This document shows, in pieces, positions 13,635-27,990 of a stretch of 64,000 nt of DNA (the first letter of the stretch is position 1; each line of letters begins with the position of its first letter). Where the stretch lies: assembly GCA_005784505.1 (NCBI GenBank), contig VCAZ01000015.1:5669668-5733667 (forward strand). The letters are read 5' to 3'. Below the pieces are notes generated by a model. That model was not told the DNA's origin and ran no database searches. It saw nothing but the letters and a program-made list of their open reading frames with translations. Made by a program: the position numbers and the translations under genes. The stretch comes from Bagarius yarrelli (Eukaryota > Chordata > Actinopteri > Siluriformes > Sisoridae).

Positions 13635-15164
13635 TTACTTATACAGGTGTGTTTTTTCTTAAATTTATTACCAATCATGTTTGAAGCTTTAACACTCTTC
13701 TCATGACCCCCTTGAGACCTTTACTGATGATTGATGTTTGTCTCCAGAAGCCTAAATCCATCCAGGCAACTGGACAGCCACTTATGTCACAATTTGGATT
13801 TTTGTTTGTTTGTTTGTTTGTTTTTACTTTTGTAGAGTGTATAATTTTGTACTATAATTTTGTTTATATGTTAATCTTTGCCACAAGATTTATCGGGTAC
13901 CAGGCACTTCTTACCATCTTTTTGGTAGATGAAAATAAATGGGATATATATAGAGAAACACAATAGTACCCAGAGAACTGTGAATGATTTTATTAGAAAA
14001 AAATGACCCAGGACACAAAAGCCTAATATTACAGATATTCAGTTTCAAATTTCCCATTAAAAATAACATTTAAAGATTTATTTGACAATTTAACATTACC
14101 AAGACTAATTCTTGGGGATAGTGAAAGTTTGCACTAGTCTCCCTTCCTTTATTTGGCAAGTGGGAGCTGAATAAATGAACACGGCTCTGCTGGAAACTGG
14201 CGTTGAAGCTACAGAATATGTACTGCGGGTGACCCGTTAGAGAAAAGGTACCGTACAATTCACAGTGCACAGGCTGTGAAGTAGGTTATCTTTAGTGTGA
14301 AGACTAGTGTGTGTTTGTCTGTGTAATGTCAAGCAAACCTACTCGGGTTTGTGTTTAGATAAGATGCAAGATAGATAGATAAATAGATTCAAGGTCTCGC
14401 AAAAGCCTTTCTGGTATTTTAACTTTCACTGGTGGTCTTTTGTTGCTATGGAATTCGGTGACTGATTGTTTCTGTTTGCGAATAATAAATTCACATTGCA
14501 TAAATTCAATCTAGCATAACCGGTGTCACACAGTGAGTTAGCTCAAGCACAGCAGATGCTGGCATTACCCGTTAAAAGTGTGTGTGAATGCAGTGTTGGA
14601 TTCAGGACTCAGCACAGCAGGTTACTTAAGTCCCTTCTTTATGCCGCAAGGTTCGGTTTCACTGGGCTTATTTCCAGTATGGTGTTCTGGCTTTAAGGAT
14701 GGCAGACCTGGCTTTCATGTACCTGATGAATGTAATCAGTACCATCTAAAAACGGAGCTCTTCAGCATAATGGTTTAAACATTACAGGATATTAAGCCTG
14801 GACTTAAAGGAAAAAAATGAATGGAAAACCCATACTAACACCGGTGTATGAAGGAGTTTAAATAAAGCCATTGCAAATAATAGTAGGTTTTATTTGAAGC
14901 AACTTTATAAAAGAACCCGCTGATGTTTCTCAAATACATGTACGTATAAAAGATCACCGTGTAAAAAATAAAGCTAGAATTTATATAAAATAAACAAACA
15001 TATAGCTATATTTTAACTTAATTCAGGTTTCTGCTTTATTTCTATAGGAGGTCATTTTGAAACTTTAGCCAAGTCACATTTTTTGATTTATTTCGACTTT
15101 TGGTTACTCTCAGTTACACACTTTAATAGTATTCGATAGACTCTAATTCCATCACTTTATTGTC

Positions 15165-15212
15165 AAGCATCATGCTGTTAAACGAAAATCATTGTCTAAC
15201 AGCATGACGCTT
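15165..15212. other. Isolated hairpin with 16-bp arms
   Basis: Arms 15165-15180 (aagcatcatgctgtta) and 15197-15212 (taacagcatgacgctt) are inverted copies with 15 of 16 positions paired, around a 16-nt loop. It is not a terminator context, and the arms match no repeat elsewhere in the window that I noticed. Confidence 0.75.
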
Positions 15213-16840
15213 CCACCCCATCCGTAAATTGTGATAGCCTCACCCTTATTTGTCTTCATATATAGATGATGATTATAGACAAACAGTTTCGTTTTTCAGG
15301 CAAGTAAATGGTCCTTCAAAAGGCTCTTAATTACCTGCTTACTTGGTTTCTACTCTTGGAACCTGGTCTCGTGTAACAGCTCTGTGGTTCCGGGGCTTGA
15401 ACTTTGGGACTTCGAAAGGTTAATCATTGAACCACCACTGGCATTTAAGTAGATCTATGATATGGGCGTGAATGCGTATGTGTGTGTGTGTGTGTGCCCC
15501 TGTGTGTGAATGTGTGATAAACAGTGCGTGTGTGTGTGCCTCTGTGTGTTGCCTAGCTCTGATATTTTAGCATATGCTGTAATTTAGACATGGGTGCTTA
15601 GACAACTGTTGAAAATCCACACACATGTATGCGAAGCATTTTCGCAAAGGTATCCAGTTGATTTTAATATTAGAAAGAAAAGGTTTCTAACCTGGGTGAC
15701 TGCATTATTGATCAACCAATCAAAATTTTAAAAGCAGTGGAAGTGGCCAGCAAAATCTGCTCTTTCAGCAACCAAAACATCTGCTTTTTAAATGCTGTTT
15801 ATATGCTTATGTTCTTTTACATACCGAAATGCTTGATGTTCGATTTTACAGATACCGACTGATGAACTGATGAGAGACTTGATGACTGATGATCTATAGA
15901 AGGACCCTTGTGGCATTGGAATAAACACAAAACAGGATAATGCTGCCTGGTATGAGTAGAACCACCTCTAGTCTGTATCATGTCAGTTCTTTTTGAAGTT
16001 CCTCCAGGTTGTTTCATGGGAATATGATGGCATACTGTATCAGATAGACAGACAAATCCAAAAGGATATCAAATAAGATTCGGCCTAGATCAGTAGCACA
16101 GAGCAGGTCTGTATTTGATTTCATCAGGGTCTGTTCCCTGTTCATTTGAGTCCACCTCTAATAGACTAAAAAATCTATCACATCAGCTAAAAGAAGCAAC
16201 TTTATTTTTGGCTGAGACGTGGTTCGATCATTCCTGTCTTCACCGATCTGACAGTTTAGAGGATTCAGCATCCGTTGTGCAAACCGATACTGCTGCAGCA
16301 TGTTCTGCTGAAAATTCCAGTTGTGTTTTATTTCCTGGTTTTAGAAGATTTACGAGGGAACTCGTGCACATCTGTATTAGTGAACTGTTAAGCCTGGAGC
16401 TTGGACAAATGAAAGATGGAAAGGATATGCATACACTTGGCCAGCACACGGTGGTTTAGTATACTTTGGACTTCCTCTTTCCTCATGAACTTGACATTCT
16501 TTTTTTTTCTGTCCCTAAGGAAATTATTTAAAGTCTGAAGGGTAAATCGGAGATACACTCTATCTGTGAGATATACATACAAATCATTTAAAGTTTTATG
16601 CTTTTAAAGATAAATATAAATGCAAATCTTAATATTATTGACAGTTTAGTGATTGTAGCTGATTTAAATGGTTTGATTGACTTAGTATTCTATTTCAAGG
16701 TTTGGTTATATGGACAACATTATTTTTATGCAGCTATAAATCTTATAATAGCCAATGATGTTCTTATTAGAAGTAATTAGTTATAGTTATTTGTTACTTC
16801 TTTCAAATAGTAACCCATTTACGTCATTATGAAAGTAACT

Positions 16841-17021
16841 GTGGAAGTGGTAGCGCAGTGGTTAAATTGTTGGACTACCAACTTAAAGACCTGGGTTTAA
16901 TTCCCAGCACCACCAAGCCACCACTGCTGAGCCCCTTAACCTTCAATTGCTCAGTTGTATAACAAGGAATAATGTATAGTAAGTCACTCTGGATAAGGGC
17001 GTCAAATGCTGCAAATGTAAA
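16841..17021 (+). repeat. tRNA-derived SINE, type 1
   Basis: Forward, nearly complete: A box (gtggtagcgcagtggttaa), B-box region (gggtttaattcccagc), central ccaccactgctgagcccctt, 3' domain ctctggataagggcgtc. Confidence 0.88.
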
Positions 17022-18327
17022 AGCAACCAATTACTATGGAAAGTAACTATTACGTTACTTTAAAAAAAGGTTTGATTATGTCGAAAAATTTAGATACTCC
17101 CAAAATTAAGCAGGTAAAATAAATAAAATAGACACTAAATATTAATATTCTTATTATAAAACATTGTACACTAATTTACACTAGTTTAATGTTGTGGCCG
17201 TATGTGACGATGTGAGGTGCTTCATTAAATTTTAATTAATTTCCACTGTTGTGAAGAGACTTTTTCCTTCAGGTTATGAATTACCTGTTATATAAACATG
17301 TCTTGTCTTTCAAAAAAATTGTGCTTATACTTTCCGATTACTTTTACTTTACTTTTTTAACGATTGGGAAGTTTGTGTGCGACTGTGCATTCTTGTCTGT
17401 GAACACCTGCACTTTGATTGATGTAACAGCTGCAATTATAACAGATATTAAAACAGTAACACACATTTTATTGTCAGTAATGACAATGTTGTGGTTACAG
17501 GGTTAGAACTAATCCGTTCGATTTGTTTATTAGTAACAATTTTTATTTTTACCTAATTCTGCTGTTTTTTCAATGATGTTGGATTTATCCAGATAATTTC
17601 CAAACTGGCTATGACTAATGACATAGCAGGACACCTTAATGTTTAACAGAAAATCTCAGCTGCTATAAGATAATCTTGGATTGGATTATGACATCTTTAA
17701 TGTAGCTTTAAATGATAAAAGATTTTATCCTTTTGTCTGAATGCTAAACACATGTCTGTTGGCTAATTCTGAGGGAGATATATTTCAGTGTCAAGTTTTT
17801 AGGTAGGTAGACGTCATACAAAATAGACATTTCATAGTCTTTTCATTTCAGTTCATAATTAGATCACAGTAAAAATGTCTTTGCTAATTTCTTGCATCTA
17901 TTATGATCATGTCACATGTCACAAATGCTACAGATGACAGTGGACAAAATGTAAAAAATGTATAAAGTGATCCAATAAAGCATCATTGTTTATTTATTAC
18001 AGTTATTAAATTTAGTGAATGGAAGTCTTTGAAAATTGACTATTTATGATGATAACTCAAAATGTAATCATTTAATTTGACACTAATACTATAGATAGAT
18101 GAAGTTAAATTAAGATTAAGTTAAAGCCTTTTGTTTTTTTTTTATAGTTTTATAAATTAGAACATTAACAAATATATCATTATATGTATTTTCTCAGCTA
18201 TTGATGATGCAGAAGGTTTGTCTTACAGCTTAACCCTTAATCTTATCTCTAGTAGTAGCAGTTTACTTTGGAAAAGGGTTCATTCAAGTCCTAAATTGTT
18301 TGCATATTGGATAGTTATGCATATTGG

Positions 18328-18330
<3 letters not shown>

Positions 18331-18380
<50 letters not shown>
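18331..18380. repeat. (CT)n microsatellite
   Basis: About 50 bp of near-perfect CT dinucleotides. Confidence 0.95.
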
Positions 18381-18384
<4 letters not shown>

Positions 18385-21324
18385 CTCTCTTTGCAAAAGC
18401 AAGCTTATTAAATGAAGAAGCACTTAAAAACTGTGTTTACTTCACACACTCAAGACTGTGTTTTATTAGTTCTCGGTTTTGGACTGATTAGCAGCCATAC
18501 TCAGTATCAAATATAATGAGATTTCAATAGAAGGTTTGTTCAGATTTAAAGAGCAGATGTCTTTGCAAAGTGCAATAATAAATAATGGATTGATCTCTAG
18601 TGTTTAAAAACATAAACATCCTTGTGTCTTATATTTTCCCAGTGTTTTGGCAAAATGTTAACATGTTAAGTTTGATATTTCTTGAAAATTAAAAATTTAA
18701 AAAAAAAATCTAATGTAAAAAAAGATGTATTTAGGTCCCGTCAGGCTTTTTTCTTGAGCCATCAAGCACAATAATCATGCTTTCTTTCATAACATTGTAA
18801 TATGTAAACGTCATTGTCTTTCTCAAAACACTAATAATTTGCCACCCTGAACCAACAAACCTAAACCATTGCAGCTGAACCCTAATCATGATGTTTGATA
18901 ATTAAATAAACATAACAAGGTCTTCATTCTGTTTCCTAGATTTTTCTTTTGTAATTTTCTGTCAGTAAATGCTGAAATGCTGAGTGTTATTTGGAACATG
19001 CCCCATCAGGGGATTAGAGTTTAGAGAAATTGCAGTGATTAATCAAACTGCAGTGTATTTAGTTTGGAAGATGTTTAAAAATTCCCAAAGAGTTTTCAGG
19101 AACACAATGCAGCAATATGATATGATCTTAAAAACTGCACATTTTCCAGGCACTTTAATGCAATCAATGAATTTATTTATTTTATGTGCAGATTCACCTT
19201 CCTGGCCCAATGTATTATTAACAAAAAAAATTATATGGAGCCCAACATCAACCTCTGAGGATTACCAGGAATTATCTATTTTTTCATTCATGCTTTTTTA
19301 ATCTTTTATCCTTGTAAGACCTTTGGTGTACTGTATCTTGCCAATATCTGATACAAATGATTGAAGCAAGTAAAGAACCCAATTGCCTGTTGTGAGAATT
19401 TGAAAAGTCATGCATATTTTTAGAGAAGTATTATTGTTGCTCACGTTTATAATGATGCTTGGGTTATTTACTTAAAAGTACAATTGTGGAAATAACTAGG
19501 GTTTGAAACTACGGTAGTTGAATTGCTGCCGGTTCCCTATATTTGTACAGGATTTTTTAATAAATTATTTAATAATTATATACACAATAATATTTAATTG
19601 ATTTGGCCGTTATTAAATCTGCCCTTCGTCTGTTTACACTGTTGTATTTACCCATATGAGAAACCAGTCCAAAGACAAACCAGTTTAAAAAGCTAGTGAC
19701 ATCAAATAAATTGGCTTTCATTCATTCATTGATTTGGGTGGAACCAGTTAAATTTTAAATTCAGGAAATCTGGTCAACATTTGAGTTTTCTAGTCAGTAC
19801 ATAGCAACCAAGCTGCAGATCTAGCCCTGTTGCCTGGCTTGCTTTTGGCAGGCAATCACTGCTGGAAAAGTACAGGGTTATAGGCTAATATGTTCAGCCC
19901 ATAGAGAAAAACCAGCAGGGGAAAAAATGTGACCCTTCCAGCTATATATTATCCTGTAGCCTGCTGAACACAACCGTGAATGACATGTGATAATTGAAAG
20001 TATTATATCTAGCAGTCATGATTGGAAAAGAGGCAGACCAAGGCGACAACAGGATTTTGTCTCAATTTCAGCAGAAGATGGAAGAAGATTCAATGCTGTT
20101 ATGCAAGAATAATGAAATGCACTGCAATGCTAGTTCATCTTTAAACCAAATTTTCTAGTAGATATGATTGTGTTATCAACCCTAACCCTTATGCTATCCT
20201 TAGGACTAACCACACTCTTAAAAGGGGTGTGTAATAAAAACGCCTAATCAGACTGAATAGGTTAATCTGGAAATGGAAAGAATAAAGTTATTTTATTCTA
20301 ATTGCATTACCCACAATAATGTTTGGCTTAATGCTAAGTACACAGTTGACCTGTTCCCCTTGCTTATGAACTGGGATGTGTTCACAGGAAACCACCCACA
20401 CATGACTATTTCAGCAAGGAATAACTTTGTGAAAGCAGTTGTATTCATCAAGCCACTGTACCCCTTTACTCCAAAAAATGCTACTACTATGTACTAATAT
20501 GACAGCAGAAGTATAATACTGCTACAACTGCTTAAAGTTTTTCATACAATAATTGTGGTCCGGAAATTTTCTAAAATTTAGATGCATGCATTGTAAAACG
20601 GGAATGTGTGCTAGGTCATATTTAAGAAAATTAATTGTTTATAGTTCACATACAAACATTTGATGTTTCTCATCAAACATGATTTAGCTGCAAATACTAA
20701 AGGAGTTTCTAATTGATACACCAAGTTACATAAAGTGAGCATCATCAATTACAATGCTATATCTCAATGTTATGTACAGTGTTTGCACTTGATAAGAACT
20801 CTAACAATTATTTTACATTAACTTGATTACCACAACTTTATTTTACCACAGATATTTCAGTGTGACCCGGGTTTAATCCTTGGTTTAGGTAAAATCATGG
20901 CGTTTAATTTTATTTCGGGTTTTAAAAGTACATTAGGGAATTAATTATATTGGTTTTACCAAAACTAATTATGTAAACCTAATGTATGCGTTTAAAATCA
21001 ATAAGCTTTGTGAGCTTTTTTTTTTCAGTGTATGTTTAATCTGAATGTCCCGAACTGTCCTGTGACGTTGCATGCTAGTTATTAGCAACTCCTATCAAAT
21101 AAAATTTTTTAACCCAAAACAGTTGACTATCTAAACAGGAACAGTGGTAGCTTAATGGAAGTCCCAGCTATTTCCACACTAAATAATTCCCAGCAGCCAT
21201 ATTCAAAGTTTTCTCTTGTCACACTATAATAATTAGCAGTGAGGGAGTTAGCATTAGCATCTCTTTTGCAGAGGATCGGAATGCCAAACGATGAATAAAG
21301 GTTGGGATCTTTGAAATGTATGAT

Positions 21325-21470
21325 ACATTTACATTCAGAGTGACTTACATTTATCTGTTTATACAGCTGAACAGTTATGGGTTAAGGGCCCTGCTCAGGG
21401 GCCCACAGCAGTGTCTTAGTGCTACTAGGAATTGAACCCCAGACTTTCTGGCAACAGTCCAACACCTTTT
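21325..21470 (-). repeat. tRNA-derived SINE, type 1, partial
   Basis: Reverse-oriented. It keeps cagagtgacttacatttatc, ctgctcaggggcccacagca, and gaattgaacccc. Confidence 0.8.
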
Positions 21471-22198
21471 GATAGTTACTGTGTTTATGTTAATGTAAGG
21501 AGATTATGGTTCCTGATTTTCATGTAACAAACCAAGCTTTGATGAAATTACTCTAGTAAACCAAAACATTAGACAAAAAAGTCATACTTTTACACACATA
21601 TTGACACACCTGTAGCTAACCTGCCAAGATATTTTGATATAATTGACGTGTTTGCTTCTTCAGGCTTTGTGTTATAAAGCTTATATTGCTAATTAGTTAG
21701 TCCGCTAGTTTTTCCCACACTTTTTCACATGGAAAAAATATGACAATTTTGAATCTATAAAAAAGAGAACAAAAATATCATATGGCTCAACATGGGCTTG
21801 CAATTCCAAAATGAGTTAATGAAACGCTTATTGATGTTATTTTTATGTAAATATTTTAGAAAAGTATTTGTCGCTACATTTCCAGAACATTTTTTTTTAT
21901 AATTGCATCTGTATTTCTTATAGCTAAAACTTAAAAAATACCCTAAATATTGAATACAACAAAACAATTTGGGATAATATATGTGTACCAGTAGATTTGT
22001 AAAGATCAACCAATGGTTGATATTTAGTCATAGCAAACTATCACTTTAGGCTTCTTAAGTAAAACATCAGCCTAAATACTTATTATAGACTGTGCAAAAA
22101 AGAGTAACTTTCTACTGATTTATACCAACATATGCAGAATTTACCTGCATCAACATTTTTTTCACTGATTACCATCACTTCGCGCTTTTGTTCAAGTA

Positions 22199-22250
22199 CA
22201 TTTACATCTACAGCATTTAGCAGACGCTCTTATCCAGAGTGACGTACAAA
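22199..22250 (-). repeat. SINE 3' domain fragment
   Basis: Contains agcatttagcagacgctctt and atccagagtgacgtacaaa. Only the conserved 3' domain remains. Confidence 0.7.
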
Positions 22251-25200
22251 AGTGCTTTGAGTCACATCATTTCAACAGCTCGATACTGGTACACTAGATC
22301 AAATGCACGCTTCACAATACTGTATGTGCTTAACCTCCCAGTAAACATTTTACTCAGACCCCTAGATCTTAATATAGTTATATATTATTATACATTTATA
22401 CATTTAAAATCATTCAATCAAATACCGGTATCAAAGCAGCGAGGCATTTTTCTGCTACATTTCTCTACAACACATCCGTGCCACCAGGAGAAGGTTTAGT
22501 TTTTTTTAATTTAGAATACTAGTTAGACTTTAACTGCTATTATAACTTTATCTTATAACTAATTACATTTGAACTAGCAAAATAATTACAGCATTGCTAA
22601 TTAAATGTTAAATATTCAATTATGGGGTTGCAGGATAGATGCTGATATTGTATTTACACTTTATTCCCTCTCTCACACACTTTCTCTCTCTCTCTGTGTC
22701 TCTCTATTCTATTTAATTAAACCTTATTGTTACTGCTGATCCAAATAGAAAAAGCTGTCTGAAAATGGTTTGTAATTCCCTCTTACTTCACTTGCAGTGT
22801 TAAATCGGGAAGTTCAAACTGCCATAAGATTATCTTCCTATTGTAAACTGCAGGCGGCTACATTAATACAGCTGATAAAGTCATAAAGATGCATAATTAA
22901 AGAGCCGTTAGGAGCTTTATAATGCAGTATTTGTCATTTTTACTGGTGGCTGGGCAACATTATTATTAGCAATAAACTTTGTAGAAAAGACTATTTTACA
23001 AGCAGCAGTAAAATGAAGCAGAAAGAAAAAGCTTTAAATTCCTAACGAGTATTATTTACACATCATCTGAGGTCTGCTTTTGTTATTTATGTGATGAGAT
23101 ATACAGTTGGCTTTGGCTTTTTTATTCCAATGATGTTTATAAAACTGTCGGAGTGCAAATATCCGGCTCTACCTGTCTCAATATGTCTTTTTTATTTTTA
23201 TTGCACATTTTCCTGACACGATATCATCAGCGTTTTAGAAAATGTCTGTCATCTCTTCGTTATAATGCTCTTTTCCGTCAACACACGATAAGGTCAGGTT
23301 TCAAAACCTACTTTGCTCCTGCTTTCCCGTTCCCACAACAAAATTACAGAGCGTTTGGACTGACAGTTGCCAGAGCTGTGTAAAGTCCTGGTGTTGCACT
23401 GAGGCTATTGCCAATTTAAACACGACACGACTTTGGTTCTAGAACAAATCCACACTCGCCGTCCACTTTATTGTACTTCACACCTACACGATCATGCAGG
23501 TATCTAATTAGTTAGTTATGTGGAATAAGCCTTATTAAAAAATGATGTAAATACAGCTTCAATCAATCTATCCATCCAGCATCAAAATGAGAGAAAGCGT
23601 GATCATGAATTGGAGCATGTTTTTTTGTACAAAATGAACTACAATAATTAAAAGAAAATTTTACACAAGGTTATAAGTTATAAAAAATGCTGTAAAAACA
23701 TTAACATATACTATGTGTAGCGGGTCCGCAGGCTGGAATACCTCATTGCCGTAGATCAGAGAAGTCTTAACTGGCAGGAAGTCTGCAATAACTTCAATCA
23801 GCACTCTTTACAAAACAGGCCACACACACAACAGAAAAATATTCTATCATCTACCAGGAATTAACAGTAGTTTTACACGGAATTCGAACAAAGGCGGTCA
23901 CTTTTTATTTCGTGACTAATCAATCAAAATGAATTGGATCGGATTATTCTGTAGCAATGCTTTACTGAAAGCAAAAACCCATTAAAGCTCATTGCATTTA
24001 GCACAGATGTCTTTTTACTCCATTTAGATGCAACAGTTTTTTCTTACTAAACATGCTGCTGTTACCCATAAGCACTAATGGATTTAAGTCTCTTCGGAGA
24101 AGAAGATGATTAATGTTGTGGTTCTGATAACAATCAGGAAGTTTTTTTTTTCTTATTTGCTAATCATCCAAACAACTTGAAAATCTGGAACCTGAAAATG
24201 GCGCTTAACAATTACGGAAAAAAAAAAAAAATCTAAATTCACCACTGTTTTAGACTTTTACTGTATTTTTTACCTGCTTCTACTTGCTTCTGTTTGACAG
24301 AACATCATATTAGGGAAATACTGTGTCTTTTTTATAGTAATTTAATGTAAAATCTCTTTTACACGAGTGCAACAAAAACAGAATGTAATTAATCACAACA
24401 GTAGAGTTGTTACCAATTTAAAAATGGACAAAAATAGCTTTTTTATATTAATATTATTTCCATTATTTTTTGGAATATCATTTTAAATCTTCTTTTAAAT
24501 AAAAAAACATGTATAATAAAATAAATGGGTATATATTTTTGTTAAAACTTATTCATTGCTGATTGCTGAAAGCTGTTCACTCATGACTTTATTTCATCAA
24601 CCTTTTTATACATTTGGATTTGATGGGTCATAACATTGCATTAAGTCATGAAGTCTAACATGAGTTTTGGCAGTTTGAAACATTTGACTACAATTTGGCA
24701 CTGATGCTGAGGACAGCAGAATAATTGTACACAGACAAGCATGAACCCTATACGACCCGACCAGACTTTGACTTGACTTGATTTGAGTTTATCTGTGCTT
24801 GTCGCAGGTTGTTAGAGAAATCGCTTTTTTGGCTGATGATGTAACAATGGCGAGTTGCTGAAAATCAGTATAATTAGGAAAGTTGCAGCAATGATTGATA
24901 TTATGAAAGTCTGAATAAATCTCAAAAAGCAAATGAGGCTCACATGGAACATGTATGTAAAAACAAGGGACAGCATTTTTTGGATTTCTACCAATATTTA
25001 GATAAAATCTCAGACTGTGTCAGCATCAACAAGACTTGTCCTTGAATCACAGTCATATTTTATGGCAGGTTTTCAAACAGATAAACAAAGGCACCTCAGT
25101 CGTCATTCAGAAAGCAGGCTTAGATCAATCCAGTGAAAACATGACTAAATACAGAAACTAATAAACAAAGAAACTAGCAGATGAGGAGGACTAGTGTAAG

Positions 25201-26037
25201 GGGAGTACAGAAAATCAGTTAAATACAATATGGCATAGAACTGTTGCCAGCCTTTAATGAAAACTGGTACAGCAAGATAAGACCTCATAAGATGAAAAAA
25301 ATTAGACATGAATCTAAAAAAGAAAAAAAGGAGATCCTAAAAAGCTATAATTAGTTTAGAATAGAACAGTGGTGTCCAAACAGTTTTTAAGTAGGAGCCA
25401 TATTAATTTATTCGGTATTTACAGTATATATACTATATATATTGGACTTTTTTTAATACGTAATGTGAACAATGTATTGGAGGCGTTAATAAAGTAGAAA
25501 GATGAAGGTTAAGATAAGCAAAGCTCATGCATTTTTGTGGAATTGTTTGTGTTTGGTTTTCTTATTAATATCAGGCAACACTTTTTCACCATGTAAACTG
25601 ACAAGGAGGCAGCAATCAAAAAGGAATGCGAGGATAGTTTCTTGCTGAGGACACCACATTCAGAAAAACGAACGCAATAATCAGAATGTTATCTGTACTA
25701 AACTTATATAAATGCTGTCAAAACAGTAGCATAATAACCCTTCCTCATATAACAGAAATGAAAACACTAGGCAGAAAGGCTAGGCTATTTCATTAAGTTT
25801 AGACGTTAGCTAACCATTTAAAAGTCATGCTAAAGATAATGACTACAGCAGAAGTATCAATGCATTGATGTGGCATAAAACAGAATGATAGATTAATGCT
25901 GTGAGTAAGTTCTAAATGAATTCCCCCCAAACAGCCTGAAAAGAGTATACCCAAAAGCAGAACGGCAAAGAGGCTAAGACAAAACATTGTTAGATGTATT
26001 TTTTAAAATGAAAGCAATTTTAAAGATCAGGAAGACA

Positions 26038-26234
26038 GATATTTACATTTACAGCATTTGGCAGATTCCCTCATCCAAAGCGACTTACATTTATCTCTTT
26101 TAAACAACTGAGCAATTCGGGGGTTAAGGGTTTTGCTCAGTGGTCCAGCTGTCGTCGCTTGGTGGGGCTGAGAATCAAACCCACAATCTTCAGGTTTGTA
26201 GTCCAACACCTTAACCATGAGCCACCACTTCCTT
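26038..26234 (-). repeat. tRNA-derived SINE, type 1
   Basis: Reverse-oriented, full length in layout: 3' domain, central domain, B-box complement (agaatcaaaccc) and ending gagccaccacttcc. Confidence 0.88.
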
Positions 26235-26762
26235 GAGACGATAAAGCTTTTTCAATTGAATTGTAATCACACTAATCATGTGACGTTTGTGTTCTGTTCT
26301 TATAGGTAATTTTTCAAAATTAAAATTTTAAGCTTTCGGAAAAAATTCATCGTATTACATAACCCAAGTAAGGCATTTCGACATTTTAGCATGATAAAGA
26401 CACAAAGCACAAAGGAATGGCTACTGGAAAAATTTAACCTTTTGGAATGGCTCAGTCAAAGCCCGAGTCGACAGTCTAATAAGATCTTGTGGAAAGACTT
26501 TAAAAGAGCTGTATAACACAGATTCCCTTGCAATTTAAAAGATCTGGAGCATTTTAACAAAGGGGAGCGTGAAAACAAAAGTTGCCAAATGCTGGACAAA
26601 AGGTGTATTACCAGTATTAAAAAATAAATCCTTTTTGTTTTTATTAAAGTTTTATTATATTATTTTAACTTTATGATTTAGTAGTAAGTATGGTCTCTCG
26701 CTTGTTCATTGTTGTTAACATTAATTATGAACTTTATTGATTTAATTAATAAATTATTAGTT

Positions 26763-26814
26763 TCTCTCTTTCACTCTCTCTCTCTCTCTCTCTCTCTCAC
26801 TGTTTCTCTCTCTC
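26763..26814. repeat. (CT)n microsatellite
   Basis: CT dinucleotides with a few interruptions. Similar CT tracts lie at 29974-30018. Confidence 0.9.
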
Positions 26815-27990
26815 ACTACAAATCTGTTGGCTTAATTAGCACGACCACTTTTATTTTGATTTGCTAACAACTTGTCAGCTTTGATGCTGTGGTATAAACT
26901 TACATCATTTGAATCCTCTGAAATAACTTGTATCAAAGTTACAGCGGATGTTTGTTGGGGGTTTTTTCTGGGATGGTCTTTCACTTGCCCCTGGCAGAGG
27001 GGAAAGGCCTCATTCACATAGAGTCAAAGTAATAAGACTGTCATGTTATTTTACTGTCATGTTTTACAAAGCAGGGATAACAGGAAGGGTCGATTTGCTT
27101 GACTTTAAATGCACAAACCTTTGCTGATTGTGTTGGTCTTAGATTAATAACGACTATGACTACATTGATTAATAGTTTTAAGGCATTTTTTTCATAAATT
27201 GTATGTCTTTTTAAATGATTTAAGTCAAAATGACTCCATGTATTTTCCTGTTCTAAAGGTGATACCAAAGAGTTTGAGAATTACTGCAAATGATGCTGCT
27301 TGTTTTTGAAAGCATATAAAGTTTTAGATTTTCAATCTATTGTCAGAAACAACTGAAAAATATGAATTATAAACTGTTAAAGGGCAGGGTTGATTCTAAA
27401 TGGAAAGCTCATTTTTTTCCTACAATGGTGGTCATGAAGACTTTAGAAATATGAGCCTCCATTACCGAAGAGAAATGAAGATCCACAGTGGAGGATAATT
27501 ATTTGCACAGTGGCCACCAATCAGTTAGTTTCCAGATAAAATCCTCTGGTTTCACCTACATGCTCTTGTTTGGTGCCTCCGTTCGTACTACATGATACAT
27601 TGTTGTCTAAACTTCTTTTTTTAATGAGACACTGTTTGTTTTTGGTAGTAGATATCAGCTTTCTCACCACTGGGACTGTAAACTTGCTAATTCTCTTTTG
27701 GGTCAAGCTAAACTGGCTATCTTAAAAAGTGTAAAATTTTAAATCAAAATGTTGGATTGTTGACTATATTAAGGGCTTTAGTGAAATTTTGTATAATTAC
27801 TGAGTACACGTACTGCCAGCAAACATTAGGTGTTATTTAAAACGATTAAGTGAAAGAGGGAGTTAAAGTTGTTCATTAATCTGGGAGTCTTATTTTCTAC
27901 TTGTAAATTCTATATATAATTATTAATAAATAATATATATGTTATTTATGTATAGGAAATGTTTATAAAATCTTTTCTAAGGTCTATATA

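Noticed and set aside
16841..17021. tRNA gene, because of good A and B boxes (also in other SINE copies)
   Set aside because: The cloverleaf is not preserved, and the same head recurs with a fixed non-tRNA body and tail, as in SINEs.
18984..19301. 105-codon plus-strand frame
   Set aside because: Composition is that of translated AT-rich DNA, with no motif or splice support.
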